Shown: positions 29,808 to 37,839, counted from the stretch's first letter. The stretch is 37,839 nucleotides of DNA from Acidithiobacillus_B sp049965315 (GCF_049965315.1 NZ_JBMFWL010000017.1:1-37839); one strand, 5' to 3'. The notes: a model not told the origin generated them from the sequence alone. Numbers and translations: made by a program.

Positions 29808-32282
29808 ATGACCAGCCAGGATACCCCCCCTTATTCCCCGCAGACACTGGAAGGCGAGGTGCAGCGCCGTTGGCAGGAACAGCAGCTTTTCCGCGCCGTG
29901 GACGATGCCCCGGGCGAAAAATTCTACTGCCTGTCCATGTTCCCCTATCCTTCGGGCCAGTTGCACATGGGCCACGTGCGCAATTACAGCATTGGCGACG
30001 CCATTGCCCGCTACCAACGCATGCGCGGCAGGCAGGTGCTCCAGCCCATGGGCTGGGACGCCTTTGGCCTGCCGGCGGAAAACGCCGCCCTGAAACACGG
30101 CCTGGCCCCGGCGCAGTGGACCCTCGACAACATCGCCCACATGCGCGGGCAACTGCAGCGGCTGGGGCTGTCCTACGATTGGTCGCGGGAGTTTGCCACC
30201 TGTACACCGGAATATTATCGCTGGGAGCAATGGCTCTTTGTGCGGCTCTGGGAAAAGGGCCTGGTCTACCAGAAACTCGGCACCGTCAACTGGGACCCGG
30301 TGGACCAGACGGTGCTGGCCAATGAACAAGTGGTGGACGGGCGCGGCTGGCGTTCCGGGGCCGTGGTGGAGCGGCGCGAGATCCGCCAGTGGTTTCTGCG
30401 CATCACCGCCTATGCCGACGAACTCCTGAGCGACCTGGAGCATCTGGCCGAAGGCTGGCCGGAGCAGGTCTTGAGCATGCAGCGCAACTGGATCGGCCGT
30501 TCGGAAGGCGCGGAGATCCAGTTCCCCCTGACTACCGGCGAGGGCGGCATCAAGGTCTTCACCACCCGTCCCGACACCCTCCTGGGGGCCACCTATCTCG
30601 CCATCGCGCCGGAACACCCGCTGGCCCTGGCGGCCGCCCGGACGCAACCAGAACTGGCCGCCTTCCTCGAACGCTGCCGGCATGTGGCCGTCTCCGAAGC
30701 GACGATGGAAACCCAGGAAAAAGAGGGCCATCCCACCGGCATCACCGTGCACCATCCCCTGACCGGCCAACCCCTGCCCGTCTGGGTGGCCAATTTCGTC
30801 CTCATGGGCTATGGCGAGGGCGCCGTCATGAGCGTACCCGCCCACGATCAGCGGGACTTCGAGTTTGCCCGGAAATACGGCCTGCCGATCCAGGTGGTGG
30901 TGGTCCCGGAGGGAGAGGAAATCCCATCCGGCATCCTCGAGCAGGCCTACACCGGGTCGGGCCGCCTCGTCCATTCCGGCATCTACGACGGGTTGGACAA
31001 CGAGACGGCCAAGGCCCGCATCACCGCCGCCGTAGCGGCAGTGGGCCTCGGGCAGAAAACGGTGAACTACCGCCTGCGCGATTGGGGCATCTCCCGGCAG
31101 CGCTATTGGGGTACCCCCATCCCCATGATCCACTGCCCCCGCTGCGGCGTGGTACCGGTGCCCGAACAAGACCTGCCCGTGGTCCTGCCCACCCATTACC
31201 ACTTGGACAACCCCCGCTCCCCGCTCCTGGACGACCCCGAGTTTTACCGGGTACCCTGTCCCCAGTGCGGTGGCGAGGCGCGGCGGGAAACGGACACCAT
31301 GGACACCTTCGTGGAGAGTTCCTGGTACTACGCCCGCTTCACCTGCCCGGATGCCGCCGCCATGCTGGATGAGCGCGCTGCCCGCTGGCTGCCGGTGGAT
31401 CAGTACATCGGCGGTGTCGAACATGCCGTTCTGCACCTGCTCTACGCACGTTTTTTCAATAAGCTCCTGCGGGACACCGGCCTGCTCCCGGCGGATGGCG
31501 CCCACGATGAACCCTTCCGCCGCCTCCTGACCCAGGGCATGGTGCTCAAGGACGGCAGCAAGATGAGCAAGTCCAAGGGCAACACCGTGGATCCCCAGGG
31601 CCTCATCGACCGCTATGGCGCGGACACGGCCCGGCTCTTCATCCTCTTTGCCGCGCCGCCGGAGCAACACCTGGAGTGGTCCGACACGGCGGTGGAGGGG
31701 GCCTATCGCTTCCTCAACCGGGTCTGGCGCCTGGTCCATGAATACGGCCAGACACCGCCGCCCCTGCCGGCGACCCTTTCGGCCGAGGCCCGGGACCTGC
31801 GCCGGCTCGTCCATCAGTGCATCGACCGGGTCAGCAGCAACATGGATGGACGCTACCATTTCAACGCCGCCATTGCCGCCATCATGGAGCTCAACAATGC
31901 GCTGATGAAAGTACCCGGCGACGCCCCGGCGGATCTCCGCGCCGTGCTCGGGGAGGGCTTGCGCTCCATGGCGCTGCTCCTCTCGCCCTTCGCGCCGCAC
32001 ATTGCCGAGGCCCTCTGGCGACGGCTTGGGCAGGAGGGGGAACTCAGCTTCGCCCCCTGGCCCAACGCCGACCCGGAAGCCCTCCAAAGCAGCACCGTCA
32101 CCCTCGTCATTCAGGTCAACGGCAAGCTGCGGGAACGCCTGGAGGTGCCCGCCGATGCCGATGCCGGGAGCACCGAGGCCCTGGTCCTGGCCTACCCTCC
32201 GCTGCAGAAGCATCTGGCGGGACTGAGCGTGCGCAAGGTGGTGGTCGTGCCGGGCCGCCTCGTGAATGTGGTGGCCCAATGA
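29808..32282 (+). CDS. leuS: Leucyl-tRNA synthetase
   Basis: LeuS charges tRNA-Leu in the cytoplasm. The 824-residue product has the class I HIGH motif as HMGH (residues 53-56, in PYPSGQLHMGHVRNYSIGD), the editing domain around 220-420 with FTTRPDTLLGATYLAIAPEH and MSVPAHDQRDFEFA, and KMSKS at 585-589 (LKDGSKMSKSKGNTVDPQGL). The C-terminal anticodon-binding and Leu-specific domains complete the usual length. AGGAG stands five bases before the ATG. It opens the leuS-lptE-holA-proA-birA-coaX operon; its TGA overlaps the lptE start (ATGA). Confidence 0.98.
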   Translation: MTSQDTPPYSPQTLEGEVQRRWQEQQLFRAVDDAPGEKFYCLSMFPYPSGQLHMGHVRNYSIGDAIARYQRMRGRQVLQPMGWDAFGLPAENAALKHGLAPAQWTLDNIAHMRGQLQRLGLSYDWSREFATCTPEYYRWEQWLFVRLWEKGLVYQKLGTVNWDPVDQTVLANEQVVDGRGWRSGAVVERREIRQWFLRITAYADELLSDLEHLAEGWPEQVLSMQRNWIGRSEGAEIQFPLTTGEGGIKVFTTRPDTLLGATYLAIAPEHPLALAAARTQPELAAFLERCRHVAVSEATMETQEKEGHPTGITVHHPLTGQPLPVWVANFVLMGYGEGAVMSVPAHDQRDFEFARKYGLPIQVVVVPEGEEIPSGILEQAYTGSGRLVHSGIYDGLDNETAKARITAAVAAVGLGQKTVNYRLRDWGISRQRYWGTPIPMIHCPRCGVVPVPEQDLPVVLPTHYHLDNPRSPLLDDPEFYRVPCPQCGGEARRETDTMDTFVESSWYYARFTCPDAAAMLDERAARWLPVDQYIGGVEHAVLHLLYARFFNKLLRDTGLLPADGAHDEPFRRLLTQGMVLKDGSKMSKSKGNTVDPQGLIDRYGADTARLFILFAAPPEQHLEWSDTAVEGAYRFLNRVWRLVHEYGQTPPPLPATLSAEARDLRRLVHQCIDRVSSNMDGRYHFNAAIAAIMELNNALMKVPGDAPADLRAVLGEGLRSMALLLSPFAPHIAEALWRRLGQEGELSFAPWPNADPEALQSSTVTLVIQVNGKLRERLEVPADADAGSTEALVLAYPPLQKHLAGLSVRKVVVVPGRLVNVVAQ

Positions 32283-32779
32283 AACGGCTGCTGCTGGCCA
32301 TGGGCCTCGCCCTCAGCCTGAGCGCCTGCGGCTTTCACCTGCAGGATGGCGCCAGCATTCCGCCAACCCTGGCGGGCCTGCGGGTGGAAGGCAACGGTCC
32401 GGCGGGAGGCAGCCTCGCCCAGGCAACGGCCAGGGCACTGGAGCGGGAGGGCAATTACCCGCAGAAGACCGGTCCGGTGCTACGCATCGACAATGCCGGC
32501 ATCAGCCAGCGCATCATCAGCATCAGTCCGACGAGCGGCGCCGCCGTGGAGTTCCTCAACACCCTGCGCGCCGAAATCAGCGTTGTCGGGGCGGACGGCA
32601 AGACCCTGCTGCCGCCGCAGCCGCTCCTCCTGGAAAACAGCTTCAGCTTCAACAGCGCCAATCCGCTGGCCACCAGCGAGCAACAGAACACCGCGCAACG
32701 CACGATGCTCCGCCAGGCGGCCCAGCAAATCCTGGCCCGCGTGCTCAACAGCCCCCGCTTCCGCGAGGCCCGGCCCTAA
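32279..32779 (+). CDS. lptE: LPS-assembly lipoprotein LptE
   Basis: LptE plugs the LptD outer-membrane channel and helps deliver LPS to the cell surface. The 166-residue product has a lipoprotein signal peptide MKRLLLAMGLALSLSACGF with the lipidated Cys at 17, followed by HLQDGASIPPTLAGLRVEG, the typical LptE opening. The LSAC lipobox and an aliphatic leader fit Lol-dependent export, linking it to the lolCD genes in this window. It sits between leuS and holA, the standard proteobacterial position, and overlaps leuS by four bases. holA starts three bases after its stop. Confidence 0.94.
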   Translation: MKRLLLAMGLALSLSACGFHLQDGASIPPTLAGLRVEGNGPAGGSLAQATARALEREGNYPQKTGPVLRIDNAGISQRIISISPTSGAAVEFLNTLRAEISVVGADGKTLLPPQPLLLENSFSFNSANPLATSEQQNTAQRTMLRQAAQQILARVLNSPRFREARP

Positions 32780-32782
32780 GCC

Positions 32783-33805
32783 ATGCGCCTCAAGGCGGCC
32801 CAGTGGTCGGCTCATCTGCGCGGCACCCTGGCCAGCGCCTACGGCCTTTTCGCCGACGATCCCCTTCTCACCCAGGAGGCCGAAGACGCCCTCCTGGCCG
32901 CCGCCCGGCAACAGGGCTACGCCCAGCGCGAGCGCCTGAACGGTGGGAACACCGCGCCCTGGGAGCGCATGAAAGACGAGCGTGATGCCGGCTCCCTCTT
33001 TGCCGAGCGCCGCGTCCTGCTGTTGCGCCTGGATAGCCCCAAGCCCCCCCGGGAAGGGGCGGCGGCGCTGGATTACTGGCTCGCATCGCCGCCAGAGGAT
33101 GTCATCCTCGTCATCAGCGGCGCCCGCCCCGATGCCAACACCCAGAAGAGCGTCTGGTTCAAGACCCTGGAGAGCAAGGGCCATACCCTCATCCTCTACG
33201 CCCCGGAGGGGAAAGACTGGCCGCGCTGGGTCGAGGCGCGCCTCGCTCAGGCGGGTCTGCACGCCGATGCCGAGGCAGTGCAGGTCCTCAGCAGCCTCAG
33301 CGAAGGCAATCTGCTGGCCTGCAGCCAGTCCATCGCCCGCCTGCAGCAGTTGATGGGCAAGGGGCAGGTGGATGCGGCGGCGGTGCGGGCGGTGCTGGCC
33401 GACAGCAGCCAGTTCAGCATCTACGATCTCGCCGACGCCGCCCTGCGCGGCGAGCCGCGCCATGCCCTGCGCATCCTGGACCGCCTGCGCCAAGGCGACG
33501 GCGAGCCGACCCTCTGCCTCTGGGCCCTGCACCGGGACTGCCGACTGCTCCTGCAATTGCAGGACCCCCAGGTTCAGGCCGGCAGTCTGTTCAACAAGGC
33601 GCGCATCTTCCCCCCGCGGCAGGACTGGCTGCGCAATGCTGCCCGCCGCCTGAGCACCGCCAGCCTGCTCACGGCCCTGCAGGATTGCGCCGCCGTTGAC
33701 GCCCGCATCAAGGGCCAGGACCCCACCCCCGTCTGGCCCGCCCTGGCGGATCTGGTCCTGCGCATTGCCGGCCCCGGCCCGAGCGGGCACAATAAGGCCC
33801 ATTGA
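32783..33805 (+). CDS. holA: DNA polymerase III delta subunit
   Basis: HolA is the clamp-loader subunit that opens the beta sliding clamp. The 340-residue product shows family segments YGLFADDPLLTQEAEDALLA (clamp-interaction region), GSLFAERRVLLLRL, VILVISGARPDANTQKSVWF and the C-terminal FSIYDLADAALRGEPRHALR. The ATG at 32783 is three bases after lptE. A gap of 34 bases separates it from proA. The order leuS-lptE-holA is conserved widely. Confidence 0.94.
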   Translation: MRLKAAQWSAHLRGTLASAYGLFADDPLLTQEAEDALLAAARQQGYAQRERLNGGNTAPWERMKDERDAGSLFAERRVLLLRLDSPKPPREGAAALDYWLASPPEDVILVISGARPDANTQKSVWFKTLESKGHTLILYAPEGKDWPRWVEARLAQAGLHADAEAVQVLSSLSEGNLLACSQSIARLQQLMGKGQVDAAAVRAVLADSSQFSIYDLADAALRGEPRHALRILDRLRQGDGEPTLCLWALHRDCRLLLQLQDPQVQAGSLFNKARIFPPRQDWLRNAARRLSTASLLTALQDCAAVDARIKGQDPTPVWPALADLVLRIAGPGPSGHNKAH

Positions 33806-33839
33806 GCCCACGTCCCCCATGCCCAGCAAGGAGACCCCT

Positions 33840-35096
33840 GTGGATATCCAGAGCGAAATGGACAAGATCGGCACCCGCGCCCGCGCCGCCCAGAACCAGT
33901 TGCAGCGGGCCAAAACCGGCGCCAAGAATGAAGCCCTGGCCAGCATGGCCGAATTCCTGCGCCGCGATGCCGACGACCTCCAGCGGGCCAACCGCAAGGA
34001 TCTGCGCGTTGCCGAAGAGGGTGGGCGCGATGCCGCCTTTCTCGACCGCCTGCGCCTGGATGAGGGGCGCATCGAGGCCATGGCCAAAGGTCTGGAGGAG
34101 GTCGCCGCCCTGCCCGACCCCGTGGGCGAGATCACCGACCTGCGCTATCGTCCCAGCGGCATCCAGGTGGGCAAGATGCGCGTCCCCATCGGCGTCATCG
34201 CCATGATCTACGAATCCCGCCCCAACGTCACCGCCGACGCCGCCGGCCTCTGCCTCAAGTCGGGCAACGCCGTCATCCTCCGCGGCGGCTCCGAGTCCCT
34301 GCACAGCAACATGGCCATCGCCGAACGCCTGCGCGCCGCCCTCGGCCGCGCCCGCCTGCCCTTGGACGCGGTGCAGTACGTGGGCACCGCCGACCGCGAG
34401 GCCGTGAGCGTGCTCGTCCGCATGGATGCCTTCGTGGACGTGGTCATTCCCCGGGGCGGCAAGGGCCTCATCGAGCGCATCAGCCGGGAGGCCACCGTAC
34501 CGGTCATCAAGCATCTCCATGGCAACTGCCACGTCTACGTGGACGCCAGCGCCGACCCGGACAAGGCCCTGCGCGTGGTGGTGAACGCCAAGACCCAGCG
34601 CCTGGGCACCTGCAACACCGCCGAGAGCCTCCTGGTCCATGCCGCGCGCGCGGGCGATCTCCTCCCGGCCATCGCCCAGGCCCTGCAGGGGAAGGGCATC
34701 GAGATCCGCGCCTGCCCCCGCAGCCTGCCCCTCATCCCCGGCGCCATCGCCGCCGGCGAAGACGATTATTACGCGGAATACCTGGGCCCCATCATCTCGG
34801 TCAAGGTGGTGGACGGGCTCGACGCCGCCATCGCCCACATCAACACCTACGGCTCCCAGCACACCGACGCCATCCTCACCGAGGACCTGGGCAGCGCCCA
34901 GCGCTTCCTGCGCGAGGTGGACTCCAGTTCCGTCATGGTCAACGCCTCCACCCGCTTCGCCGACGGCTTCGAGTACGGCCTGGGCGCCGAAATCGGCATC
35001 TCCACCAACCGCCTGCACGTGCGCGGCCCCGTAGGCCTGGAAGGCCTCACCACCCAGAAATGGATCGTCCTGGGAGATGGCCATATCCGCGCCTGA
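33840..35096 (+). CDS. proA: Gamma-glutamyl phosphate reductase
   Basis: ProA reduces glutamyl-5-phosphate to glutamate semialdehyde with NADPH, the second step of proline synthesis. The 418-residue product has the aldehyde-dehydrogenase-like fold: MRVPIGVIAMIYESRPNVTA, CLKSGNAVILRGGSESLHSN, VVIPRGGKGLIERISREATV and the catalytic-Cys segment AKTQRLGTCNTAESLLVHAA. I chose the GTG at 33840 because AAGGAG stands seven bases upstream and the length matches the family; an in-frame ATG at 33819 adds seven residues. Many relatives carry nadD after proA, but here birA overlaps its end by 20 bases. Confidence 0.96.
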   Translation: MDIQSEMDKIGTRARAAQNQLQRAKTGAKNEALASMAEFLRRDADDLQRANRKDLRVAEEGGRDAAFLDRLRLDEGRIEAMAKGLEEVAALPDPVGEITDLRYRPSGIQVGKMRVPIGVIAMIYESRPNVTADAAGLCLKSGNAVILRGGSESLHSNMAIAERLRAALGRARLPLDAVQYVGTADREAVSVLVRMDAFVDVVIPRGGKGLIERISREATVPVIKHLHGNCHVYVDASADPDKALRVVVNAKTQRLGTCNTAESLLVHAARAGDLLPAIAQALQGKGIEIRACPRSLPLIPGAIAAGEDDYYAEYLGPIISVKVVDGLDAAIAHINTYGSQHTDAILTEDLGSAQRFLREVDSSSVMVNASTRFADGFEYGLGAEIGISTNRLHVRGPVGLEGLTTQKWIVLGDGHIRA

Positions 35097-36033
35097 ACAG
35101 GGGCCGTCGGCGGACCTGCTCGCCCTGCTGGCGATCCTCGCCGACGGTCTTCCCCACCCACCCTGCGCCCTGCCCCTGGCTGCAGCGTCTTTGGAAAAAG
35201 CGCTGGCCGAGGCCGGACACTGGGGCCTGCCCCTCCAAAGGGAAGAAGGCGGGCAACTGCGTCTGCACTATCCTTACCCCCCCCTGCGGGCTGCTGCCGT
35301 CGCCCAAGGAGCCGGCTGGGACCCGGCCCTGGTCGTCGTCCTGCCGTGGTGCGACTCCAGCAACGAGCGGCTGCGCCGCCTCCATCCGGGACCACGGGCA
35401 CTCCTCTGCGAAGGGCAATGGGCCGGCAGGGGGCGGCGCGGCCGGCGCTGGTCCTCCCCCTTCGGCCGCCACCTCTACCTCAGCCTCTCCTGGCCCGTCG
35501 CTGCCCTCCCCGAGCAGGGCAGCGTGGCCCTGGTGGCCGCCCTGAGCGTCTATCAGGTCCTGCATTCCCTCGGGATTCCCGGCCTGGGCGTCAAATGGCC
35601 CAACGATCTCTGGGTAAACGAACGCAAGCTGGCGGGCATTCTCGTCGAGGCCATTTCCCAAATGGGCCAGCCCCGCCTCATCATCGGCCTTGGCCTCAAC
35701 GTCCACGCCGACCCCGCCCTGCCCCCCGGGGCCGTCAGCCTGCACGATCTGGACGTAAAAATGGATCGCAACGCCCTCGCCGGCGGCATCCTGGCGCAAT
35801 GGGAAGCCGATCTGCGCCGCTACGGAGAAGAAGGATTCACCGCCTTTCTCTCCCGCTGGCAAGAGGCCGATTGCCTGGCCGGACGCCGGGTGCAGGTCTC
35901 CGCACCGAACGGCGTCCGGCATGGCCGGGCGCAAGGGATCGATATGCACGGTCGGCTCATCCTGGAGGACGAGAGCGGTCTCCACACCATCGCCATGGGC
36001 GAGGCGAGCCTGCGTCCCGCGGCCGCGCCATGA
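35077..36033 (+). CDS. birA: Biotin--[acetyl-CoA-carboxylase] ligase BirA
   Basis: BirA attaches biotin to the carboxyl carrier protein of acetyl-CoA carboxylase. The 318-residue product has a helix-turn-helix-like N-terminal region (about 10-60), then the ligase core with CEGQWAGRGRRGRRWSSPFG (biotinyl-AMP loop), GVKWPNDLWVNERKLAGILV and IIGLGLNVHADP. The C-terminal SH3-like domain ends near 310. The N-terminal domain means it could also repress biotin genes, as in E. coli, although its similarity to that domain is weak. The ATG at 35077 is preceded by GGGAG and lies inside the proA end. Its stop overlaps the coaX start (ATGA). Confidence 0.94.
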   Translation: MAISAPEQGPSADLLALLAILADGLPHPPCALPLAAASLEKALAEAGHWGLPLQREEGGQLRLHYPYPPLRAAAVAQGAGWDPALVVVLPWCDSSNERLRRLHPGPRALLCEGQWAGRGRRGRRWSSPFGRHLYLSLSWPVAALPEQGSVALVAALSVYQVLHSLGIPGLGVKWPNDLWVNERKLAGILVEAISQMGQPRLIIGLGLNVHADPALPPGAVSLHDLDVKMDRNALAGGILAQWEADLRRYGEEGFTAFLSRWQEADCLAGRRVQVSAPNGVRHGRAQGIDMHGRLILEDESGLHTIAMGEASLRPAAAP

Positions 36034-36752
36034 TCCTCATCGCCATCGGCAACACCCACGCCCTCCTGGCCGAAAGCACGGACGGGAAGCATTTCGCCGT
36101 TCTGCGCCTGCCCACGGCAGCCGCCGATCCCGGCCAGCTTCCCGCCCCCTGGCCGGAAAAGCTGCGCCAAGAGTCAGTATTCCTCGGCGGCGTCGTCCCC
36201 CATGCCGCCCAAGCCTGGGCGCAGACTCTCAGCCGCCTGGGCATCCCGGCGCGCGAACCCGATCCCGCCGTCTTCCAGCGCCGGGTGCCCCACGCCTACA
36301 CCCCCGCCGCCAGCCTTGGCTTCGACCGCTGCTGCTGCCTCCTGGCCGCCGCCCTGGACTACCCCCATCAGGACAGCATCGTCATCGACGCCGGCACCGC
36401 CGTCACCATCGACCTCTACGCCCAAGGCCGCTTCCAGGGCGGCCGCATTTTGCCGGGCCTGACCATGAGCCTGCTCGCCCTCGCCCAGGGCACCGCCCTC
36501 CTGCCGGATTTGTCCCCGGAGGGAGATATCCCCTTCCTCGGCAACGACACCGCCGCCAGCATCCGCTCGGGGGTCTACCACATGCTCGCCAGCGCCCTCC
36601 AAGGTGCCATCACCCAATACCGCCAGCGCGCCCCCAATGCCCAGATCATCCTTACCGGCGGCGACGCCCCCCGCTTCCTTCCCACCCTCCCCGCCACACA
36701 GCACATTCCCCAATTGCTGTTGCGCGGTTTTTATCTGTGGGCACAAGGCTGA
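36030..36752 (+). CDS. coaX: Type III pantothenate kinase
   Basis: CoaX phosphorylates pantothenate, the first step of coenzyme A synthesis. The 240-residue product keeps the central motifs ASLGFDRCCCLLAAALDY, VIDAGTAVTIDLY (second catalytic Asp) and GGRILPGLTMSLLALAQGTA, with ILTGGDAPRFLP near the C-terminus. The N-terminal phosphate-binding motif, normally DxGN with an essential Asp, reads IAIGNTHALL, with Ala in place of Asp. The pairing with birA is conserved in many proteobacteria, which supports the identification. It ends the operon; 78 bases separate it from the convergent DUF192 gene and hold nothing I can identify. Confidence 0.9.
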   Translation: MILIAIGNTHALLAESTDGKHFAVLRLPTAAADPGQLPAPWPEKLRQESVFLGGVVPHAAQAWAQTLSRLGIPAREPDPAVFQRRVPHAYTPAASLGFDRCCCLLAAALDYPHQDSIVIDAGTAVTIDLYAQGRFQGGRILPGLTMSLLALAQGTALLPDLSPEGDIPFLGNDTAASIRSGVYHMLASALQGAITQYRQRAPNAQIILTGGDAPRFLPTLPATQHIPQLLLRGFYLWAQG

Positions 36753-36830
36753 GGCGCGCTGGACTGCTCACACCTCAAGAGACCATCTATACCCAGCAAT
36801 ACCGGGCGGCACATCGCCACCACCTGGTGC

Positions 36831-37202
36831 TCATGCCGCCGTGCTCTCCGTGCTGATCGAACTCCATTCCAGCCGCTGGCCCTCGGCAATCCCCAAGCGC
36901 GCAATGCTGCCTGCGGCGATTTCCAGGGTGGCCCATGCCCCCCGACAGAATTCTAGTCCATAGGGCTTCACTCCCTCACGGCAGGCCAAGACCGTCTGCT
37001 CTCGATCCAGAAACACGATGTCCAAAGGAAATCTCATACCCCAAGTATGCACACTCGCGCAGGGCATCAGCAGCAATCCTTGTTCGTCATGAAGCACTGA
37101 CCTGCCTAAAAGGCCCTGCAATCGGCCCCAAAAACCGGCGGCCAGAACCACCTCGGACCAGAGAACCTGCGTATTGCGCCGGATCGCGCCCACGACCTTC
37201 AA
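36831..37202 (-). CDS. DUF192 family protein
   Basis: The 123-residue product matches DUF192, small proteins of unknown function, often next to pilus/Tad genes. Family features are the GLLGRSVLHDEQGLLLMPC region, SVHTWGMRFPLDIVFLDREQ and ACREGVKPYGLEFCRGAWAT. No signal peptide is visible in this version, although many DUF192 proteins are exported. The start is a TTG overlapping the TadC fragment stop (TTGA), with AGGAAGGCGG just upstream; a GTG at 37193 is an alternative. Proximity to TadC suggests a former Tad pilus operon. Confidence 0.85.
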   Translation of the reverse strand: MKVVGAIRRNTQVLWSEVVLAAGFWGRLQGLLGRSVLHDEQGLLLMPCASVHTWGMRFPLDIVFLDREQTVLACREGVKPYGLEFCRGAWATLEIAAGSIARLGIAEGQRLEWSSISTESTAA

Positions 37203-37450
37203 AATCCGCCTTCCTGAATGAATTTCATATAGATGACGAAGGCCAGCATCAGAAAGGTGATCGGGAAAATGAACACCACAAGGGGGGCCAGAAGCTTCAC
37301 CGGAGCTTCCAAGGCCAATTTCTCGGCACGCAAGAAACGCTCTTCACGACGTTGTTCCGCCTGCGCCTGCAACACCGGCCCGAGATCGCCGCCCCGTTCT
37401 TCGGTCTGGATGAGCGCGCTGACCAGGCTGCGTACCTCCGTCAATGTGAC
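37199..37450 (-). pseudogene. Truncated TadC-like (type II secretion F domain) protein
   Basis: The last 83 codons read LTEVRSLVSALIQTEERGGD then LGPVLQAQAEQRREERFLRA, followed by APVKLLAPLVVFIFPITFLM, which matches the C-terminal end of TadC-type inner-membrane proteins of the Tad pilus assembly system. The family is about 280-320 residues long, so over two thirds is missing. Upstream of 37450 the frame stays open but shows no TadC similarity and is antisense to another ORF. It is therefore a fragment cut at about 37450. Its 3' end overlaps the DUF192 gene in an intact, presumably ancestral arrangement. Confidence 0.75.
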
Positions 37451-37649
37451 ACCCCCTGATGAAACGCATTTTTCGCGGCTGCAAATCAGCCTGCGCCATC
37501 CGGGGCAGACAGATTGGCCCGATCTATGGGAGAATGGCATCGCCATCTTCGCCGGCTGCCGGCCAAGCGCTCGCCCAGGTGCCATGCCGATCGGCAAGGG
37601 ACGGAGATCCGTGCTCCAACACATTGATCAAATACGGGACGGACCATGA
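37446..37649 (+). CDS. Small ORF coupled to the downstream membrane gene (67 aa)
   Basis: I do not recognise a family. From GTG 37446 the product starts MTPPDETHFSRLQISLRHPG, continues QTDWPDLWENGIAIFAG and ends GKGRRSVLQHIDQIRDGP. Its composition looks protein-like: charged, with a WPDLWENGIAIF segment. Its stop overlaps the start of the next gene in an ATGA arrangement, which supports real translation. No good ribosome site precedes the GTG, and the frame is open further left across the TadC fragment. It may therefore be the tail of a longer gene cut at about 37450, not a complete small protein. Confidence 0.45.
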   Translation: MTPPDETHFSRLQISLRHPGQTDWPDLWENGIAIFAGCRPSARPGAMPIGKGRRSVLQHIDQIRDGP

Positions 37650-37839
37650 ACCGTGACGACCAGGAAGCAGTGGAATCATTAATCCATGAGTTCAGACAGA
37701 CGCTGCCGGACATTTCGGCCACGGAGTTTGAGGTCTTTGCGCAAAAACAATACATTGCCAAAATAGAACGGAACAGAAAACTTTCCATAGCTGCATCGGT
37801 GATTACCTTTCCAACAATCATCGTGGTGTTTTTTGGCTC
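37646..37839 (+). CDS. Partial gene for a putative membrane protein
   Basis: The first 64 codons of a gene running off the window. It starts MNRDDQEAVESLIHEFRQTL with a charged, helical stretch of about 45 residues. A hydrophobic segment SIAASVITFPTIIVVFFG, likely a membrane helix, begins near residue 47. I do not recognise the family. The sequence is noticeably richer in A and T than the core genes here, suggesting recent acquisition. GGGACGG stands four bases before the ATG at 37646. Coupling to the preceding small ORF points to a two-gene or larger operon continuing to the right. Confidence 0.55.
   Translation, partial: MNRDDQEAVESLIHEFRQTLPDISATEFEVFAQKQYIAKIERNRKLSIAASVITFPTIIVVFFG

Noticed and set aside
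29460..32279. A 939-codon open frame antisense to leuS, and similar long antisense frames over lysS, thrC, glnA and proA
   Set aside because: High GC content leaves few stop codons in the opposite frames. The sense genes are unmistakable families and the antisense products are low-complexity Gly/Arg/His-rich sequence.
1..37839. CRISPR arrays, tRNA or rRNA genes and complete insertion sequences
   Set aside because: I looked for regularly spaced repeats, tRNA-like clover-leaf sequence and transposase ORFs and saw none.

Overview
The window is a high-GC, gene-dense bacterial chromosome segment. The outer-membrane genes (lpxK, kdsB, lptE, lolCD, exbBD, comEC) show a Gram-negative proteobacterium. 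Gene neighbourhoods such as hom-thrC-RpfE-type protein-recJ-prfB-lysS-lolCD, surE-pcm-rpoS and leuS-lptE-holA-proA resemble those on the beta/gammaproteobacterial border. Together with the rhodanese, the CDF metal transporter and a cyanase remnant, they suggest a sulfur-oxidising Acidithiobacillia-type organism (Acidithiobacillus or Thermithiobacillus). This is an inference from gene order and protein style, not from a marker gene.

Layout. 1-219 holds the 3' end of a broken cyanase gene. 330-8380 (minus) is an envelope cluster read as comEC, exbB, exbD, DUF374 acyltransferase, a divergent WaaA-like protein, lpxK, a Trm112-like protein, kdsB and ppa, most genes touching or overlapping, then a hypothetical gene. 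A plus-strand DUF2062 membrane gene starts inside the comEC start codon. 9007-20113 (minus) is a tightly packed chain behind a good sigma-70 promoter: alaC, hom, thrC, RpfE-type protein, recJ, prfB (with the programmed +1 frameshift), lysS, lolC/E, lolD. A divergent Mth938-domain gene follows. Between it and rpoS lies a 182-bp nested inverted repeat. surE-pcm-rpoS (minus) lacks the usual nlpD. Next come a DUF4124 protein, glnA with a terminator, a sigma-54 promoter and an NtrC site, and a CDF metal transporter.

From 27072 the content is mixed: a plus-strand rhodanese, an Fpg-like protein lacking the expected catalytic N-terminal proline, a secreted DUF4168-like protein, and an AT-rich stretch of nearly 800 bp with one small candidate gene. 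leuS-lptE-holA-proA-birA-coaX (plus) then form a compact operon with a visible sigma-70 promoter. The right end holds a DUF192 gene, a truncated TadC fragment and, from about 37450, unrelated and partly AT-richer material: a 67-residue ORF coupled to a partial membrane-protein gene. This looks like the edge of an accessory region.

How the genes work together. The left half makes and exports envelope components (Kdo activation, lipid A 4'-kinase, lipoprotein release) together with translation and repair functions. The aspartate-family enzymes Hom and ThrC share an operon with AlaC. GlnA is under nitrogen control. The main oddities are noncanonical versions of standard enzymes (WaaA-like, ComEC nuclease domain, ThrC with a Cys/His insertion, Fpg-like protein, CoaX without its first Asp), the large palindrome beside rpoS and the junction at the right end. 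I found no CRISPR array, rRNA or tRNA, and no complete insertion sequence.
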